From Pelagibacteraceae bacterium AG-414-M23 (GTDB lineage: Bacteria > Pseudomonadota > Alphaproteobacteria > Pelagibacterales > Pelagibacteraceae): DNA of 64,000 bases. The stretch lies in NCBI GenBank assembly GCA_003214525.1, contig QCLN01000004.1, forward strand, positions 1 to 64,000. Reading direction: 5' to 3'. Shown here piece by piece: positions 9,456 to 17,897 of the stretch. Position numbers and translations under genes: made by a program. How positions within the stretch are numbered: the first letter of the stretch is position 1; each line of letters starts with the position of its first letter. Under the pieces are notes generated by a model. It saw only the letters and a list, made by a program, of their open reading frames with translations, was not told where the DNA came from and searched no databases.

Positions 9456-10712
9456 ATGCAAAAATACTCAGTCTTCAGTCTAATTAAAAATGCATTCAAA
9501 GACCACAAAGATTGGGAAGTAGCATGGAAAGACCCGACTCCTAAAACCGAATATGATGTTATAATTATTGGTGGAGGAGGCCATGGTCTTGCCACAGCGT
9601 ACTATTTAGCTAAAGAACATAATATCACAAAAGTTGCGATTATAGAAAAAGGATGGATAGGCGGAGGCAATGTTGGAAGAAATACAACAATTATAAGATC
9701 AAACTATATGCATGATGAAAATGGTCTTTTCAGTGAATTTGGAATGAATCTATGGAGAAATATGAGTCAGGATTTAAATTTTAACGTAATGTTTTCTCCA
9801 AGAGGAATAATTAATCTTGCACATTCTGATGCTCAAATGAATGTCTATTCTAGAAGAGGAAATTCAATGCGTTTAAATGGAATTGATGCTGTTCTTTTAA
9901 ATAGAGATGAAGTTAGAGAAATTATACCTATGGCAGATTTTTCTGAAAATGTAAGATTTCCAATATTTGGTGGACTAATGCAGCCAAGCGCAGGAACAGC
10001 AAGACACGATGCAGTTGCCTGGGGGTATGCACGTCAAGCAGATTCGATGGGAGTAGACATTATCCAAAATTGTGAAGTTACAGGTTTTGATGTTTCTAAT
10101 GGAAAAATTTTAGGAATAAGAACTTCAAAAGGTGAAATTAAAGCAAAAAAAATTGGTCTTTGTGTTGCCGGAAGTACAAATATTTTAGCGGAGAAACTGA
10201 ATATGACATTGCCAATAGAAACACATCTTTTACAAGCATGTGTTTCTGAACCAATTAAACCAATCTTAGACAATGTCGTTACATTTGGAGCTGGACACTT
10301 TTATTGCAGTCAATCTGACAAAGGTGAAATGGTTATGGGCGGGGATCTTGATGGATATAACAGTTATGCTCAAAGAGGAAATCTTCCAACATTACAACAT
10401 GTGTTAACAGAAGGAATAGCAATGTTTCCATTTCTGAGTAAATTAAAAATGCTTAGAACATGGGGAGGAATAATGGATATGTCTATGGACGGATCACCTA
10501 TCATTGATAAAACACATATTGAAGGTTTATATTTAAATTGTGGATGGTGTTATGGAGGATTTAAAGCAACCCCTGCATCTGGATGGACTTTTGCTCATAC
10601 TATTGCTCAAGATAGACCTCACGAATTAAATGCAGGATATAGTTTAAATAGATTTAATACCGGACATTTAATTGATGAAAAAGGTCTTGGAACAAAAACT
10701 TGGATTTCTTAA
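9456..10712 (+). CDS. soxB: Sarcosine oxidase beta subunit
   Basis: FAD/FMN-binding catalytic subunit of heterotetrameric sarcosine oxidase, which converts sarcosine, O2 and THF to glycine, H2O2 and 5,10-methylene-THF. It is 418 residues. The FAD motif VIIIGGGGHGLATAYYL is near residue 35, with WIGGGNVGRNTTIIRSNY following. GTARHDAVAWGYARQAD matches the segment that carries the flavin-linked histidine in SoxB, and LYLNCGWCYGGFKATPASGW is the C-terminal signature. It is the first gene of soxBDAG, with the soxD start directly after the stop. The 121-base upstream region is mostly A/T tracts with no recognisable operator. Confidence 0.96.
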   Translation: MQKYSVFSLIKNAFKDHKDWEVAWKDPTPKTEYDVIIIGGGGHGLATAYYLAKEHNITKVAIIEKGWIGGGNVGRNTTIIRSNYMHDENGLFSEFGMNLWRNMSQDLNFNVMFSPRGIINLAHSDAQMNVYSRRGNSMRLNGIDAVLLNRDEVREIIPMADFSENVRFPIFGGLMQPSAGTARHDAVAWGYARQADSMGVDIIQNCEVTGFDVSNGKILGIRTSKGEIKAKKIGLCVAGSTNILAEKLNMTLPIETHLLQACVSEPIKPILDNVVTFGAGHFYCSQSDKGEMVMGGDLDGYNSYAQRGNLPTLQHVLTEGIAMFPFLSKLKMLRTWGGIMDMSMDGSPIIDKTHIEGLYLNCGWCYGGFKATPASGWTFAHTIAQDRPHELNAGYSLNRFNTGHLIDEKGLGTKTWIS

Positions 10713-10979
10713 ATGTTACATATTAAATGTCCTCACTGTGGATTAAGATCTCAAAATGAATTTTCATATGGTGGTGATGCAACAGTTAAAAGACCAGAAT
10801 TAAACAAAGATGTCTCAGATAAAGATTGGGATAATTTTGTTTATCTACGAAAAAGCCCAAGAGGAAAACATCTGGAATTATGGCAACACATTTCAGGATG
10901 TAGACAATGGATTAAAGTTGAAAGAGACACATTAACTCACGAAATATTCAAAACATTAAAAGCAAGCGAAGAGGCATAA
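10713..10979 (+). CDS. soxD: Sarcosine oxidase delta subunit
   Basis: Small zinc-binding subunit of heterotetrameric sarcosine oxidase, 88 residues. The zinc site is visible as CPHCG at residues 6-10 plus the HISGC stretch near residue 70. The FSYGGDA and WDNFVYLRKSPRGKHLELW segments are typical of SoxD. It begins immediately after the soxB stop and ends two bases before soxA, so the subunits are translated from one message. Confidence 0.95.
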   Translation: MLHIKCPHCGLRSQNEFSYGGDATVKRPELNKDVSDKDWDNFVYLRKSPRGKHLELWQHISGCRQWIKVERDTLTHEIFKTLKASEEA

Positions 10980-10981
10980 AG

Positions 10982-12193
10982 ATGTCAGAACATTTTAGAT
11001 TGGACAAAGGTGGATTAATAAATAGAAGTAAAAAAATTTCATTTAAATTTAATGGTAAAAAGTATTTTGGTTATGAGGGTGATACTTTAGCATCAGCTTT
11101 AATTGCAAATGGAGTTCATCTGGTTGGTAGAAGTTTTAAATATCATAGGCCCAGAGGATTTTTTGGAGCAGGTGTGGATGAGCCATATGCGATAGTTCAA
11201 ATGAATAGAAATAATGAAGTTGATCCTAATGTAAGAGCAACGGAACAAGAATTATTCGAAGGTTTAGAGGCAAAAAGTGTAAATTGTTGGCCAAATGTAG
11301 ATTTTGATATTGGTGCAATAAATAATTTTTTAGGCAAATTTTTCCCTGCAGGTTTTTACTATAAAACTTTTATGTGGCCTAAAAGCTTTTGGTATAAGAT
11401 ATATGAACCAATTATTAGAAAAGCAGCAGGTTTTGGAGCAGCTTCAATTAAACATGATAAAGAAAGATATGAACACAAATACGAATATTGTGATCTTTTA
11501 ATAACAGGATCAGGTCCTTCTGGCTTAGCAAGCGCTTATGCAGCAGCACAAAATGGAGCGAAAGTAATTTTAGCCGAAGATAAATCTAGATTTGGTGGAA
11601 GCCTTTTAACCAGCGAGGTAACAATCGGAAATCAAAGTGGACAAGAATGGGCAGAAAAAATAATAACTGAACTTAAATCAATGCCAAATGTTGTTGTAAA
11701 AAATAGATCCCAAGTTTTTGGTTATTACGATCATAACATGCTTGTTATGTCTGAGAGAATTAGCGATCATTTACCTAAATCAGAAAAATATATTCCTAAA
11801 CAGAGACTTTGGTACATTCGTGCAAAAGAAGTTATTATTTCGTCCGGATCAATAGAAAGACCTTTGGTTTTTGGAAATAATGATATTCCAGGTGTTATGC
11901 TTTCATCAGCAGCTAAAGAGTACTTAAAAATTTATGGAGTATTAGTTGGAAAAAAACCATTAGTATTTACAAATAATGATAGCGGATATGAAACTGCCAT
12001 AGAATTTAAAAAAAATGGAATAGATCCAATCATATTAGATACAAGAAAAGATCCTAATTCAGAAATTATAAAAGAAGCTAAAGACTTAAATATAAATATA
12101 AAGCTTTCTTATGTTGTTGTAGCAGCCAAAGGTTATAAAAAAGTTAATTCCGCAGATATTGCCAAAATATCAGAGGATAAAAAAAAATATTAG
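10982..12193 (+). CDS. soxA: Sarcosine oxidase alpha subunit, N-terminal part (frameshifted)
   Basis: N-terminal 400 residues of the SoxA subunit: the ferredoxin-like NAD-side domain (FKFNGKKYFGYEGDTLASAL, then GRSFKYHRPRG) and the first part of the pyridine-nucleotide oxidoreductase domain (ITGSGPSGLASAYAAAQNGAKV, IISSGSIERPLVF). The frame stops at 12193, just after a run of nine A at 12179-12187. The rest of the protein continues one base later in the next frame. From 10982 to 13979 there are 2998 bases; removing one leaves 999 codons, the normal SoxA length. So this is one gene with a one-base insertion, a sequencing error, or a slippage site. Confidence 0.9.
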   Translation: MSEHFRLDKGGLINRSKKISFKFNGKKYFGYEGDTLASALIANGVHLVGRSFKYHRPRGFFGAGVDEPYAIVQMNRNNEVDPNVRATEQELFEGLEAKSVNCWPNVDFDIGAINNFLGKFFPAGFYYKTFMWPKSFWYKIYEPIIRKAAGFGAASIKHDKERYEHKYEYCDLLITGSGPSGLASAYAAAQNGAKVILAEDKSRFGGSLLTSEVTIGNQSGQEWAEKIITELKSMPNVVVKNRSQVFGYYDHNMLVMSERISDHLPKSEKYIPKQRLWYIRAKEVIISSGSIERPLVFGNNDIPGVMLSSAAKEYLKIYGVLVGKKPLVFTNNDSGYETAIEFKKNGIDPIILDTRKDPNSEIIKEAKDLNINIKLSYVVVAAKGYKKVNSADIAKISEDKKKY

Positions 12194-13979
12194 CAACATT
12201 GAAAAAATAAAATGTGATTGTATTTGTGTCTCGGGATTTTGGACACCAACAATTCATTTAGCTTCACAATCAGGCAATAAAACTAAATTCAATGAAGAAA
12301 TAGATGCATTTATTCCAAGCCAATCAAAACAAAAAGAAACAACTCTTGGATCAGCTAACGGGATTTTTACACTAGAAGAAACATTAAAAACATCGTTTGA
12401 AAAAGGAAACGAATTATCGAAACAAATAACAAATAAAGAAAATAAAGTTTCTGTTCCTGCTGTTGTAGAAAAAAAATCTTCTAATCATGATAAATTTTGG
12501 TGTGTACCATTGCCAGAAGGTAAAAATTATAAAAGATTCCTAGATTTTCAAAACGATGTTGCGGTCTCTGATATACAGCTCGCACTAAGAGAAGGATATA
12601 GATCAATCGAACATGTTAAAAGATATACAACATTAGGAATGGCCACAGACCAAGGCAGGACAAGCAATCTTAATGGATTACAATTAGTCTCAGATATAGA
12701 AAATAAAGTTGTACCTCAAGTTGGTCATACTACTTTTAGACCACCTTATTCACCCGTTTCGATAGGAGCTATTGTTGGAAGAGAAATTGGAAAACATTCA
12801 AAACCAACAAGAAAATCACCAATGCATTATTGGCACGAAAAAAATAACGCTGTTTTTGTTGATGCGGGCGTTTGGTTGCGTCCAAGATATTATAAACAAG
12901 GAAATGAAAATTTATTTGAAGCATCAAAAAGAGAAGCAAAAAATGTAAGACAAAATGTAGGAGTATGTGATGTAACTACTCTAGGTAAAATCGATATTAA
13001 AGGGCCTGACTCAGCAGAATTTTTAAATAGAGTTTATACAAATGCTTGGCTTAAATTACCAGTTGGCAAAGCAAGATATGGAGTAATGTTAAGAGAAGAT
13101 GGTATTGTAATGGATGATGGAACAACAACAAGAATTTCAGAAAACCATTATCATATGACAACCACCACTGCTCAAGCTGCAAATGTTTTATCTCACTTAG
13201 AGTATTATTTACAACTAGTATGGCCCGAATTAAATGTAAATGTGGTTTCAAGCACTGAACAGTGGGCAGGTGCAGCAATAGCTGGACCAAAATCCAGAGA
13301 AGTGTTGCAGAAATTATTTCCAGATTTAGATGTTTCGAACGAAGGTTTACCTTTCATGGGATATATGGAAGGCAAATTATTTGACGTTAATGCAAAAATT
13401 TTCAGAATTTCATTTTCTGGTGAACTTGCTTATGAGGTAAATGTTGAGTCTGATAATGGTAATTTTATGTGGGAAAAAATAATAGAAATTGGAAAAAAAT
13501 TTAATATTCAACCATATGGAACTGAAGCATTATCAACATTAAGAATTGAAATGGGACACGTTGCAGGATCAGAATTGGATGGGCGTACAATTCCATATGA
13601 TAATTCCCTAGAAGGGATGGTTAGCAAAAAGAAAGACTTTATTGGAAAAAGATCTTTATCTAAAAAAGCATATGTTGCGCTAGATAGACAGAAAGTAGTT
13701 GGTGTTGTTCCATTAGACAAAAAAACTAACATTCCAGAGGGATCCTATTTAGTTAAAGATTCAAACGCGAAACTTCCTAACCCTAAACTTGGACATATCT
13801 CAGCATCATGTTGGAGTGTTGAATATGATAATCCTTTTTCATTAGCAATACTTAAAGATGGAAAAAATATGATTGGACAAAAACTTTATGCTTTATCTCC
13901 TTTAAAAAATAAAACTATACCAGTAGAGATTGTTTCATCGCATTATGTTGATCCAAAAGGAGAAAGAGTTAGGTCATGA
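12159..13979 (+). CDS. soxA: Sarcosine oxidase alpha subunit, C-terminal part (frameshifted)
   Basis: Continuation of soxA in the +1 frame. True homology begins after the A-run, with IEKIKCDCICVSGFWTPTIH matching the SoxA segment that ends the oxidoreductase domain, and continues with SDIQLALREGYRSIEHVKRYTTLGMATDQGR. From about residue 200 on is the folate-binding GcvT-like domain (GPDSAEFLNRVYTNAW, GPKSREVLQKLF, SFSGELAYEVNV, EALSTLRIEMGH). The ATG at 12159 is in-frame by chance and lies inside the upstream part; it is probably not a real start. The soxG start overlaps the stop (ATGA). The C-terminal domain looks intact, so the gene has not decayed beyond the single indel. Confidence 0.9.
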   Translation: MPKYQRIKKNISNIEKIKCDCICVSGFWTPTIHLASQSGNKTKFNEEIDAFIPSQSKQKETTLGSANGIFTLEETLKTSFEKGNELSKQITNKENKVSVPAVVEKKSSNHDKFWCVPLPEGKNYKRFLDFQNDVAVSDIQLALREGYRSIEHVKRYTTLGMATDQGRTSNLNGLQLVSDIENKVVPQVGHTTFRPPYSPVSIGAIVGREIGKHSKPTRKSPMHYWHEKNNAVFVDAGVWLRPRYYKQGNENLFEASKREAKNVRQNVGVCDVTTLGKIDIKGPDSAEFLNRVYTNAWLKLPVGKARYGVMLREDGIVMDDGTTTRISENHYHMTTTTAQAANVLSHLEYYLQLVWPELNVNVVSSTEQWAGAAIAGPKSREVLQKLFPDLDVSNEGLPFMGYMEGKLFDVNAKIFRISFSGELAYEVNVESDNGNFMWEKIIEIGKKFNIQPYGTEALSTLRIEMGHVAGSELDGRTIPYDNSLEGMVSKKKDFIGKRSLSKKAYVALDRQKVVGVVPLDKKTNIPEGSYLVKDSNAKLPNPKLGHISASCWSVEYDNPFSLAILKDGKNMIGQKLYALSPLKNKTIPVEIVSSHYVDPKGERVRS

Positions 13980-14563
13980 CATCATTATCAGCTTTAAATC
14001 ATATTCATAAATCAGGCTTTTTTGGAAATTATGAAAATAAAAACGAAGAAAATTTATTAAAAATTTCAGAAATTAAAAATTTTTTTATAGTTCAGATAGT
14101 TCAGTATAAAAATTCTTCAATTTTAATAGACAATCTTAATATTGATAATTTAAAGTTAAAAAATCAACCTTTAACTGTGGTTAGCAATAATGATACTAGA
14201 ATTTTATGGAATGGTCCAAAAAATTGGATTTTAGTATCAAAAAAAAAAGATCTACTTGATGAAATTTTAACAGTTTTTAAAGAAACAGATTTTGCAGTCA
14301 CAGACCTTTCTCATTCTAGATCAATTATAGAAATTGAAGGCAATATGGTTTATGAAGTTTTAAAAAAAGGATCGCCACTAGATATCAGTAAATTAAAATC
14401 AGGAGATAGCGCTAATACGGTTTATAATGGTATTACAATAACTTTAGATTTTATCTCTAACAAGCCAAATATAATAAGAATATTTTGCCTTAGAAGTTTT
14501 GGTGAGTCTTTTTACCATTCGATTACAGATGCCAGTTTAGAATTTGGCTATAAATGTTTATAA
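13976..14563 (+). CDS. soxG: Sarcosine oxidase gamma subunit
   Basis: Gamma subunit of heterotetrameric sarcosine oxidase, 195 residues. The family is poorly conserved, but DLSHSRSIIEIEGNMVYEVLKKGSPLDIS-type sequence (residues 105-135) and IFCLRSFGESFYHSITDASLEFGY at the C-terminus are characteristic of SoxG. The start codon overlaps the soxA stop in an ATGA, the usual coupling in this operon. Its 3' end overlaps the convergent hydrolase gene by six bases. Confidence 0.88.
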   Translation: MTSLSALNHIHKSGFFGNYENKNEENLLKISEIKNFFIVQIVQYKNSSILIDNLNIDNLKLKNQPLTVVSNNDTRILWNGPKNWILVSKKKDLLDEILTVFKETDFAVTDLSHSRSIIEIEGNMVYEVLKKGSPLDISKLKSGDSANTVYNGITITLDFISNKPNIIRIFCLRSFGESFYHSITDASLEFGYKCL

Positions 14564-15250
14564 TCTATCTAAAGTAAGACCTTTAACATTTGCTGGCACT
14601 GCCACATCTATCATTTTGGGGTTTGCCAAATTTAGGTTATCCATAATTTCTGCATACTGTTCTTTCGAGTTTACCTGAAGTCTTGGATTATTATTTTTTT
14701 CACTTTCTATAGTAGAAAATTTTATTCCATTATAATCATGTGCTGGATATACCAATGTGTTTTCTGGTAATTTTAATAACTTGTTAAATAAAGAATCATA
14801 AGCGTCTTCAGAACTCCCATTTTGAAAATCTGTTCTTCCTGTTGCATTTATTAAAAGAGTATCACCGGTAAAAACTCTATCGTTCATTAAATAACTATAA
14901 GAGCAATCTGTATGTCCTGGTGTATAAATTGCTTTAAGCTCAATATTTTCTACATTAATTTTTTCACTATCTTTTATTCTTAAATCAATTACCTCAGACT
15001 TAGATTTTTCCCCCATAATTCTTGTGCAGCTGGTTCTTTTATTTAATTCATTCAATCCCGTAATATGGTCAGCATGTATGTGGGTATCTATTACTTTAAC
15101 TAATTTTAAATCTAATTTTTCTAAAACTTTTATGTATTCTTCAGTGTGCTCAATTACAGGATCTATTATTAAAGCTTCCCTACCTTTTCCAGATGAAATT
15201 AAATAAGTATAAGTGCAAGAAGCAGGATCAAATAGTTGTTTAAAAATCAT
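14558..15250 (-). CDS. ETHE1-like persulfide dioxygenase / glyoxalase II-fold hydrolase
   Basis: Metallo-beta-lactamase-fold protein of 230 residues. The metal motif is THIHADHITG near residue 55, followed by the ligands in TPGHTDCSYSYL, FTGDTLLI and LVYPAHDY. The start MIFKQLFDPASCTYTYLI is typical of ETHE1-type persulfide dioxygenases, which use one iron to oxidise glutathione persulfide to sulfite. FQNGSSEDAYDSLFNKLLKLPENT also matches that group rather than classical glyoxalase II. It would help remove sulfane sulfur. It sits head to head with a small lipoprotein gene across 106 bases containing short palindromes. Confidence 0.82.
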   Translation of the reverse strand: MIFKQLFDPASCTYTYLISSGKGREALIIDPVIEHTEEYIKVLEKLDLKLVKVIDTHIHADHITGLNELNKRTSCTRIMGEKSKSEVIDLRIKDSEKINVENIELKAIYTPGHTDCSYSYLMNDRVFTGDTLLINATGRTDFQNGSSEDAYDSLFNKLLKLPENTLVYPAHDYNGIKFSTIESEKNNNPRLQVNSKEQYAEIMDNLNLANPKMIDVAVPANVKGLTLDRL

Positions 15251-15356
15251 GATTCATAATAACCAATAATTAAGACAAATACATTGTCCAAATTAAGCTT
15301 AATTATTAATTCACTATTGAGTTGAATCTCAAAACATGTATTAATTAACCCAGGGA
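15251..15356. promoter_or_regulatory. Divergent intergenic region with short palindromes
   Basis: Region between the leftward persulfide dioxygenase and the rightward lipoprotein. It holds a perfect 14-base palindrome at 15291-15304 (AATTAAG/CTTAATT) and an imperfect inverted repeat TTGAG...CTCAA at about 15317-15332. Either could be an operator for divergent transcription. The lipoprotein start is preceded by an AGGGA ribosome-binding site. In a genome this AT-rich, short palindromes arise by chance, so this is tentative. Confidence 0.25.
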
Positions 15357-15701
15357 ATGAAAAATTTATTATTAAACATTTTAGTTTTAATTTTTCTATC
15401 AGGATGTGTTCAAGGTACAGCTATGGTAGGTCCAGGAATTACTTTGGTATCAACTGGTGGAAACGTTTCTCAAGCTTTTACAACTTTTTTAACAAATAGA
15501 GCTGTAGAAAAAGAGACAGGTATGCATACACATCAATTGATAGCAAAAAAAGTTGAAGAGCAAAAAATTAAAAATAAAAAAGAAAAAATTCCTAAGGGTT
15601 TATTTACTTTGGTAGAAAACAATATTAAAAATAAGCAATTGTTAATTTTGTTAGAAAATAATATTAAAAAAACACATCAAAAAATAACTGATTTAGATTA
15701 A
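15357..15701 (+). CDS. Small lipoprotein of unknown function
   Basis: A 114-residue protein with a lipoprotein signal peptide: MKNLLLNILVLIFLSGC, with the lipobox LSGC placing the lipidated cysteine at residue 17. The middle (GTAMVGPGITLVSTGGNVSQ) is glycine- and threonine-rich; the C-terminal half is lysine-rich and helical. It is not recognised beyond this. Similar short lipoproteins with a VGPxxxLxSTGN motif occur in SAR11. It would sit in the outer membrane or periplasm. It starts after an AGGGA site and stops three bases before a convergent acetyltransferase gene. Confidence 0.7.
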   Translation: MKNLLLNILVLIFLSGCVQGTAMVGPGITLVSTGGNVSQAFTTFLTNRAVEKETGMHTHQLIAKKVEEQKIKNKKEKIPKGLFTLVENNIKNKQLLILLENNIKKTHQKITDLD

Positions 15702-15704
15702 TAG

Positions 15705-16160
15705 TTATATTTCTTTAGAATAATAACAAGAATTTGGATCTAATTTATAATGAGCAAAAGGATTGGAGGTCTTAAATCCTGCTTTTTCAAAAAGTTTTCT
15801 TGCAGATTTAAAAAAGTCTCCAGCTCCTGTTTCTAAACTTATTTTATTAATACCATTTTTCTTAGCCTCTAGTATTAAGTGATTTAAGAGCTTGATACCA
15901 TATCCCATGTTTCTAAATTGATCTGATATTCTGATTGATTTAAATTCTCCATGGCCTTTTTCTAAAAATTTAAGTGCACCACATCCAATTAATTTTTCAT
16001 TTTCCCATATGCTCCAAAATTTTATACTTGGAACTCTTAGACCTTCAATATCCAAAACATGTGTGCTACCTTCTGGAGAATTGGATCTAAGTTGGACAAA
16101 ATGATGTCGTAAAAGAGTATTTACCTCAGAATTATCAAAGTTATTTTCTATTGATTTCAT
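15705..16160 (-). CDS. GNAT-family N-acetyltransferase
   Basis: About 151 residues from the ATG at 16160 (MKSIENNFDNSEV). Longer starts at 16175 and 16238 exist, but the last overlaps the opposite gene, and alignment to the family begins near MKSI. The acetyl-CoA loop region is IRISDQFRNMGYGIKLLNHL, followed by the NKISLETGAGDFFKSARKLFEKAGF strand and helix typical of this group. The segment LRHHFVQLRSNSPEGSTHVLD is shared with a common bacterial GNAT family. The substrate is unknown. It is divergent from the SRAP gene. Confidence 0.82.
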   Translation of the reverse strand: MKSIENNFDNSEVNTLLRHHFVQLRSNSPEGSTHVLDIEGLRVPSIKFWSIWENEKLIGCGALKFLEKGHGEFKSIRISDQFRNMGYGIKLLNHLILEAKKNGINKISLETGAGDFFKSARKLFEKAGFKTSNPFAHYKLDPNSCYYSKEI

Positions 16161-16212
16161 AAATTTGAAAATCATATAATCTAAAAATAAATTAAACCAA
16201 GGAAAATTTATA

Positions 16213-16836
16213 ATGTGTGGAAGATTTGTTGTAACCAATCCTGTTGCAAAAACAAAGAAAATTGTAAAAACAGCAATTAAAGTAGAAGATACAGAAAATT
16301 ATAATGCACACCCTTATCAACAACTTCCAGTAATTAAAAAATATACTAATGGTAACACGTTAGAGTTGCTTAAATGGGGAATAACTCCATCATGGTCAAA
16401 ACAAAAAGATTTCAAACCTTTAATAAATGCAAGACTAGAAACTATAGATGAAAAAATATCTTTTAAAAAACATATTAAGCTACACAGATGTATTGCTGTA
16501 GCTGATGGTTTTTATGAATGGAAAAGAGATGGAAAAGAAAAAACACCATTTTATTTTTTAAGAGATGATAAAAAAATGATGTTTATTGCAGGAATTTTTG
16601 AAGATAATCAATTTTGCTTAATTACAGAAGAGGCTAGTGACAATGTAAATGAAATACATCATAGGCAGCCAGTAATTTTAAACGAAAAAGATATTAATAA
16701 TTACTTGAACCTACAGATAGATGGTTCAAATTTTTTAAAAGAAGCTAACAAGGCAAAATTAGAATTCTACAAAATTTCAAAAAATGTAAACAAACCTACA
16801 AACAACAATATCTCTTTGATTCAAAAAATAAATTAA
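16213..16836 (+). CDS. SRAP/HMCES-family abasic-site processing protein (YedK-like)
   Basis: Forms a covalent link to abasic sites in single-stranded DNA and protects them. It is 207 residues and starts MCGRF, so the catalytic Cys2 is exposed after methionine removal. NARLETI (Asn and Arg of the active site), DGFYEWK (Glu) and HHRQPVIL (His) are all present. The family fits the normal length. It begins 53 bases from the divergent GNAT gene and is the only DNA-damage gene in the window. Confidence 0.93.
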   Translation: MCGRFVVTNPVAKTKKIVKTAIKVEDTENYNAHPYQQLPVIKKYTNGNTLELLKWGITPSWSKQKDFKPLINARLETIDEKISFKKHIKLHRCIAVADGFYEWKRDGKEKTPFYFLRDDKKMMFIAGIFEDNQFCLITEEASDNVNEIHHRQPVILNEKDINNYLNLQIDGSNFLKEANKAKLEFYKISKNVNKPTNNNISLIQKIN

Positions 16837-16837
16837 T

Positions 16838-17893
16838 TTATTTTATAATAGCATCCAATGGTTCAACTTGACCAATTTTAAAAATAATAGCATCATCTGG
16901 TTCGTAACCATATAACTTAGCTGAATTTTTAAATCTTTTTGGAGGCTCGAGTATTGGTTCTAAAGATAAAACAACAGTTCCCCAATGCATGCCAATTAAT
17001 TTTTTACTTTTTAAATCTTTTCCAATTTCTAGAGCTTCCTCGGGATTTGTATGATAGATAGATTTATCTTTAACGGTCGACATTGGATAAAAATTATAAG
17101 CTCCAATATTAATTAATGTTAAATCTATAGGTCCATATTTTTTACCTAATTCTTTGTAAATATTTCCATAGCCAGTATCGCAAGCAAAAAATATTTTTTT
17201 ATCTTTGTATTCAATTATAAAACTACCCCATAGAGTTTTATTTGTGTCCCATAAACTTCTTTTTGACCAATGTACTGCTGGCACTAGAGTAATTTTTAAA
17301 TCATTTACTTTAATTTCATCATACCAATCCATTTCAGATACATTTCTGTAACCATTACGGGTAAAATATTTTCCAAGTTTAAGAGGAGTTAATACTTTTG
17401 CTTTTTTATTTGGAAACTTTTGTATGGTTCTTGTGCTCAAATGATCATAATGATTATGAGTTAGTAAAAATAGATCTACTTTTGGCAATTCATCTAAATT
17501 AATAGCAGGGTTAACATATCTTTTTGGTCCAAATATTAAAGGCCCCATATTTTTTTCAAATACTGGATCTGTAATAATTGTTGTTTCACCTAGTTTAATT
17601 AAAAAAGTTGCATGACCTATCCAAGCTATATAACTATCATTTTCATATTTATTTATATTTTTTAAAACCTCTATTTTATTAATCACATGATTTTTGGGAA
17701 CTGAAGTATCAAGTTTCTTTTTTTCTTCATTAAATACTTTAAAGCTCCAATTAAATGAAGAGCTTCTAATTGGTGATCCTTCTGGATTTCTAAAAGTACC
17801 ATCAGAAAGATGGTGATAGGGTTTTTTTTCCATAGCTAACAAACTATGAGAGTAGTTAATTAAAATAAATAAAAAAAAAATAATTTTTGTCAC
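16838..17893 (-). CDS. Periplasmic metallo-beta-lactamase-fold hydrolase (UlaG/NAPE-PLD-like)
   Basis: A 351-residue protein with an N-terminal hydrophobic stretch (MTKIIFFLFILINYSHSLLA) that looks like a signal peptide. The metal site is LTHNHYDHLS, with further ligands in VPAVHWSKR, FFACDTGYG and GMHWGT. WIGHATFLIKLGETTIITDP is the classic start of the UlaG/NAPE-PLD branch. This branch includes lactonases and phospholipase D-type enzymes; the substrate here is unknown. It lies four bases after purK in the same direction, so it is transcribed with purEK, although no functional link is evident. Confidence 0.8.
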   Translation of the reverse strand: MTKIIFFLFILINYSHSLLAMEKKPYHHLSDGTFRNPEGSPIRSSSFNWSFKVFNEEKKKLDTSVPKNHVINKIEVLKNINKYENDSYIAWIGHATFLIKLGETTIITDPVFEKNMGPLIFGPKRYVNPAINLDELPKVDLFLLTHNHYDHLSTRTIQKFPNKKAKVLTPLKLGKYFTRNGYRNVSEMDWYDEIKVNDLKITLVPAVHWSKRSLWDTNKTLWGSFIIEYKDKKIFFACDTGYGNIYKELGKKYGPIDLTLINIGAYNFYPMSTVKDKSIYHTNPEEALEIGKDLKSKKLIGMHWGTVVLSLEPILEPPKRFKNSAKLYGYEPDDAIIFKIGQVEPLDAIIK

Positions 17894-17897
17894 ACGT

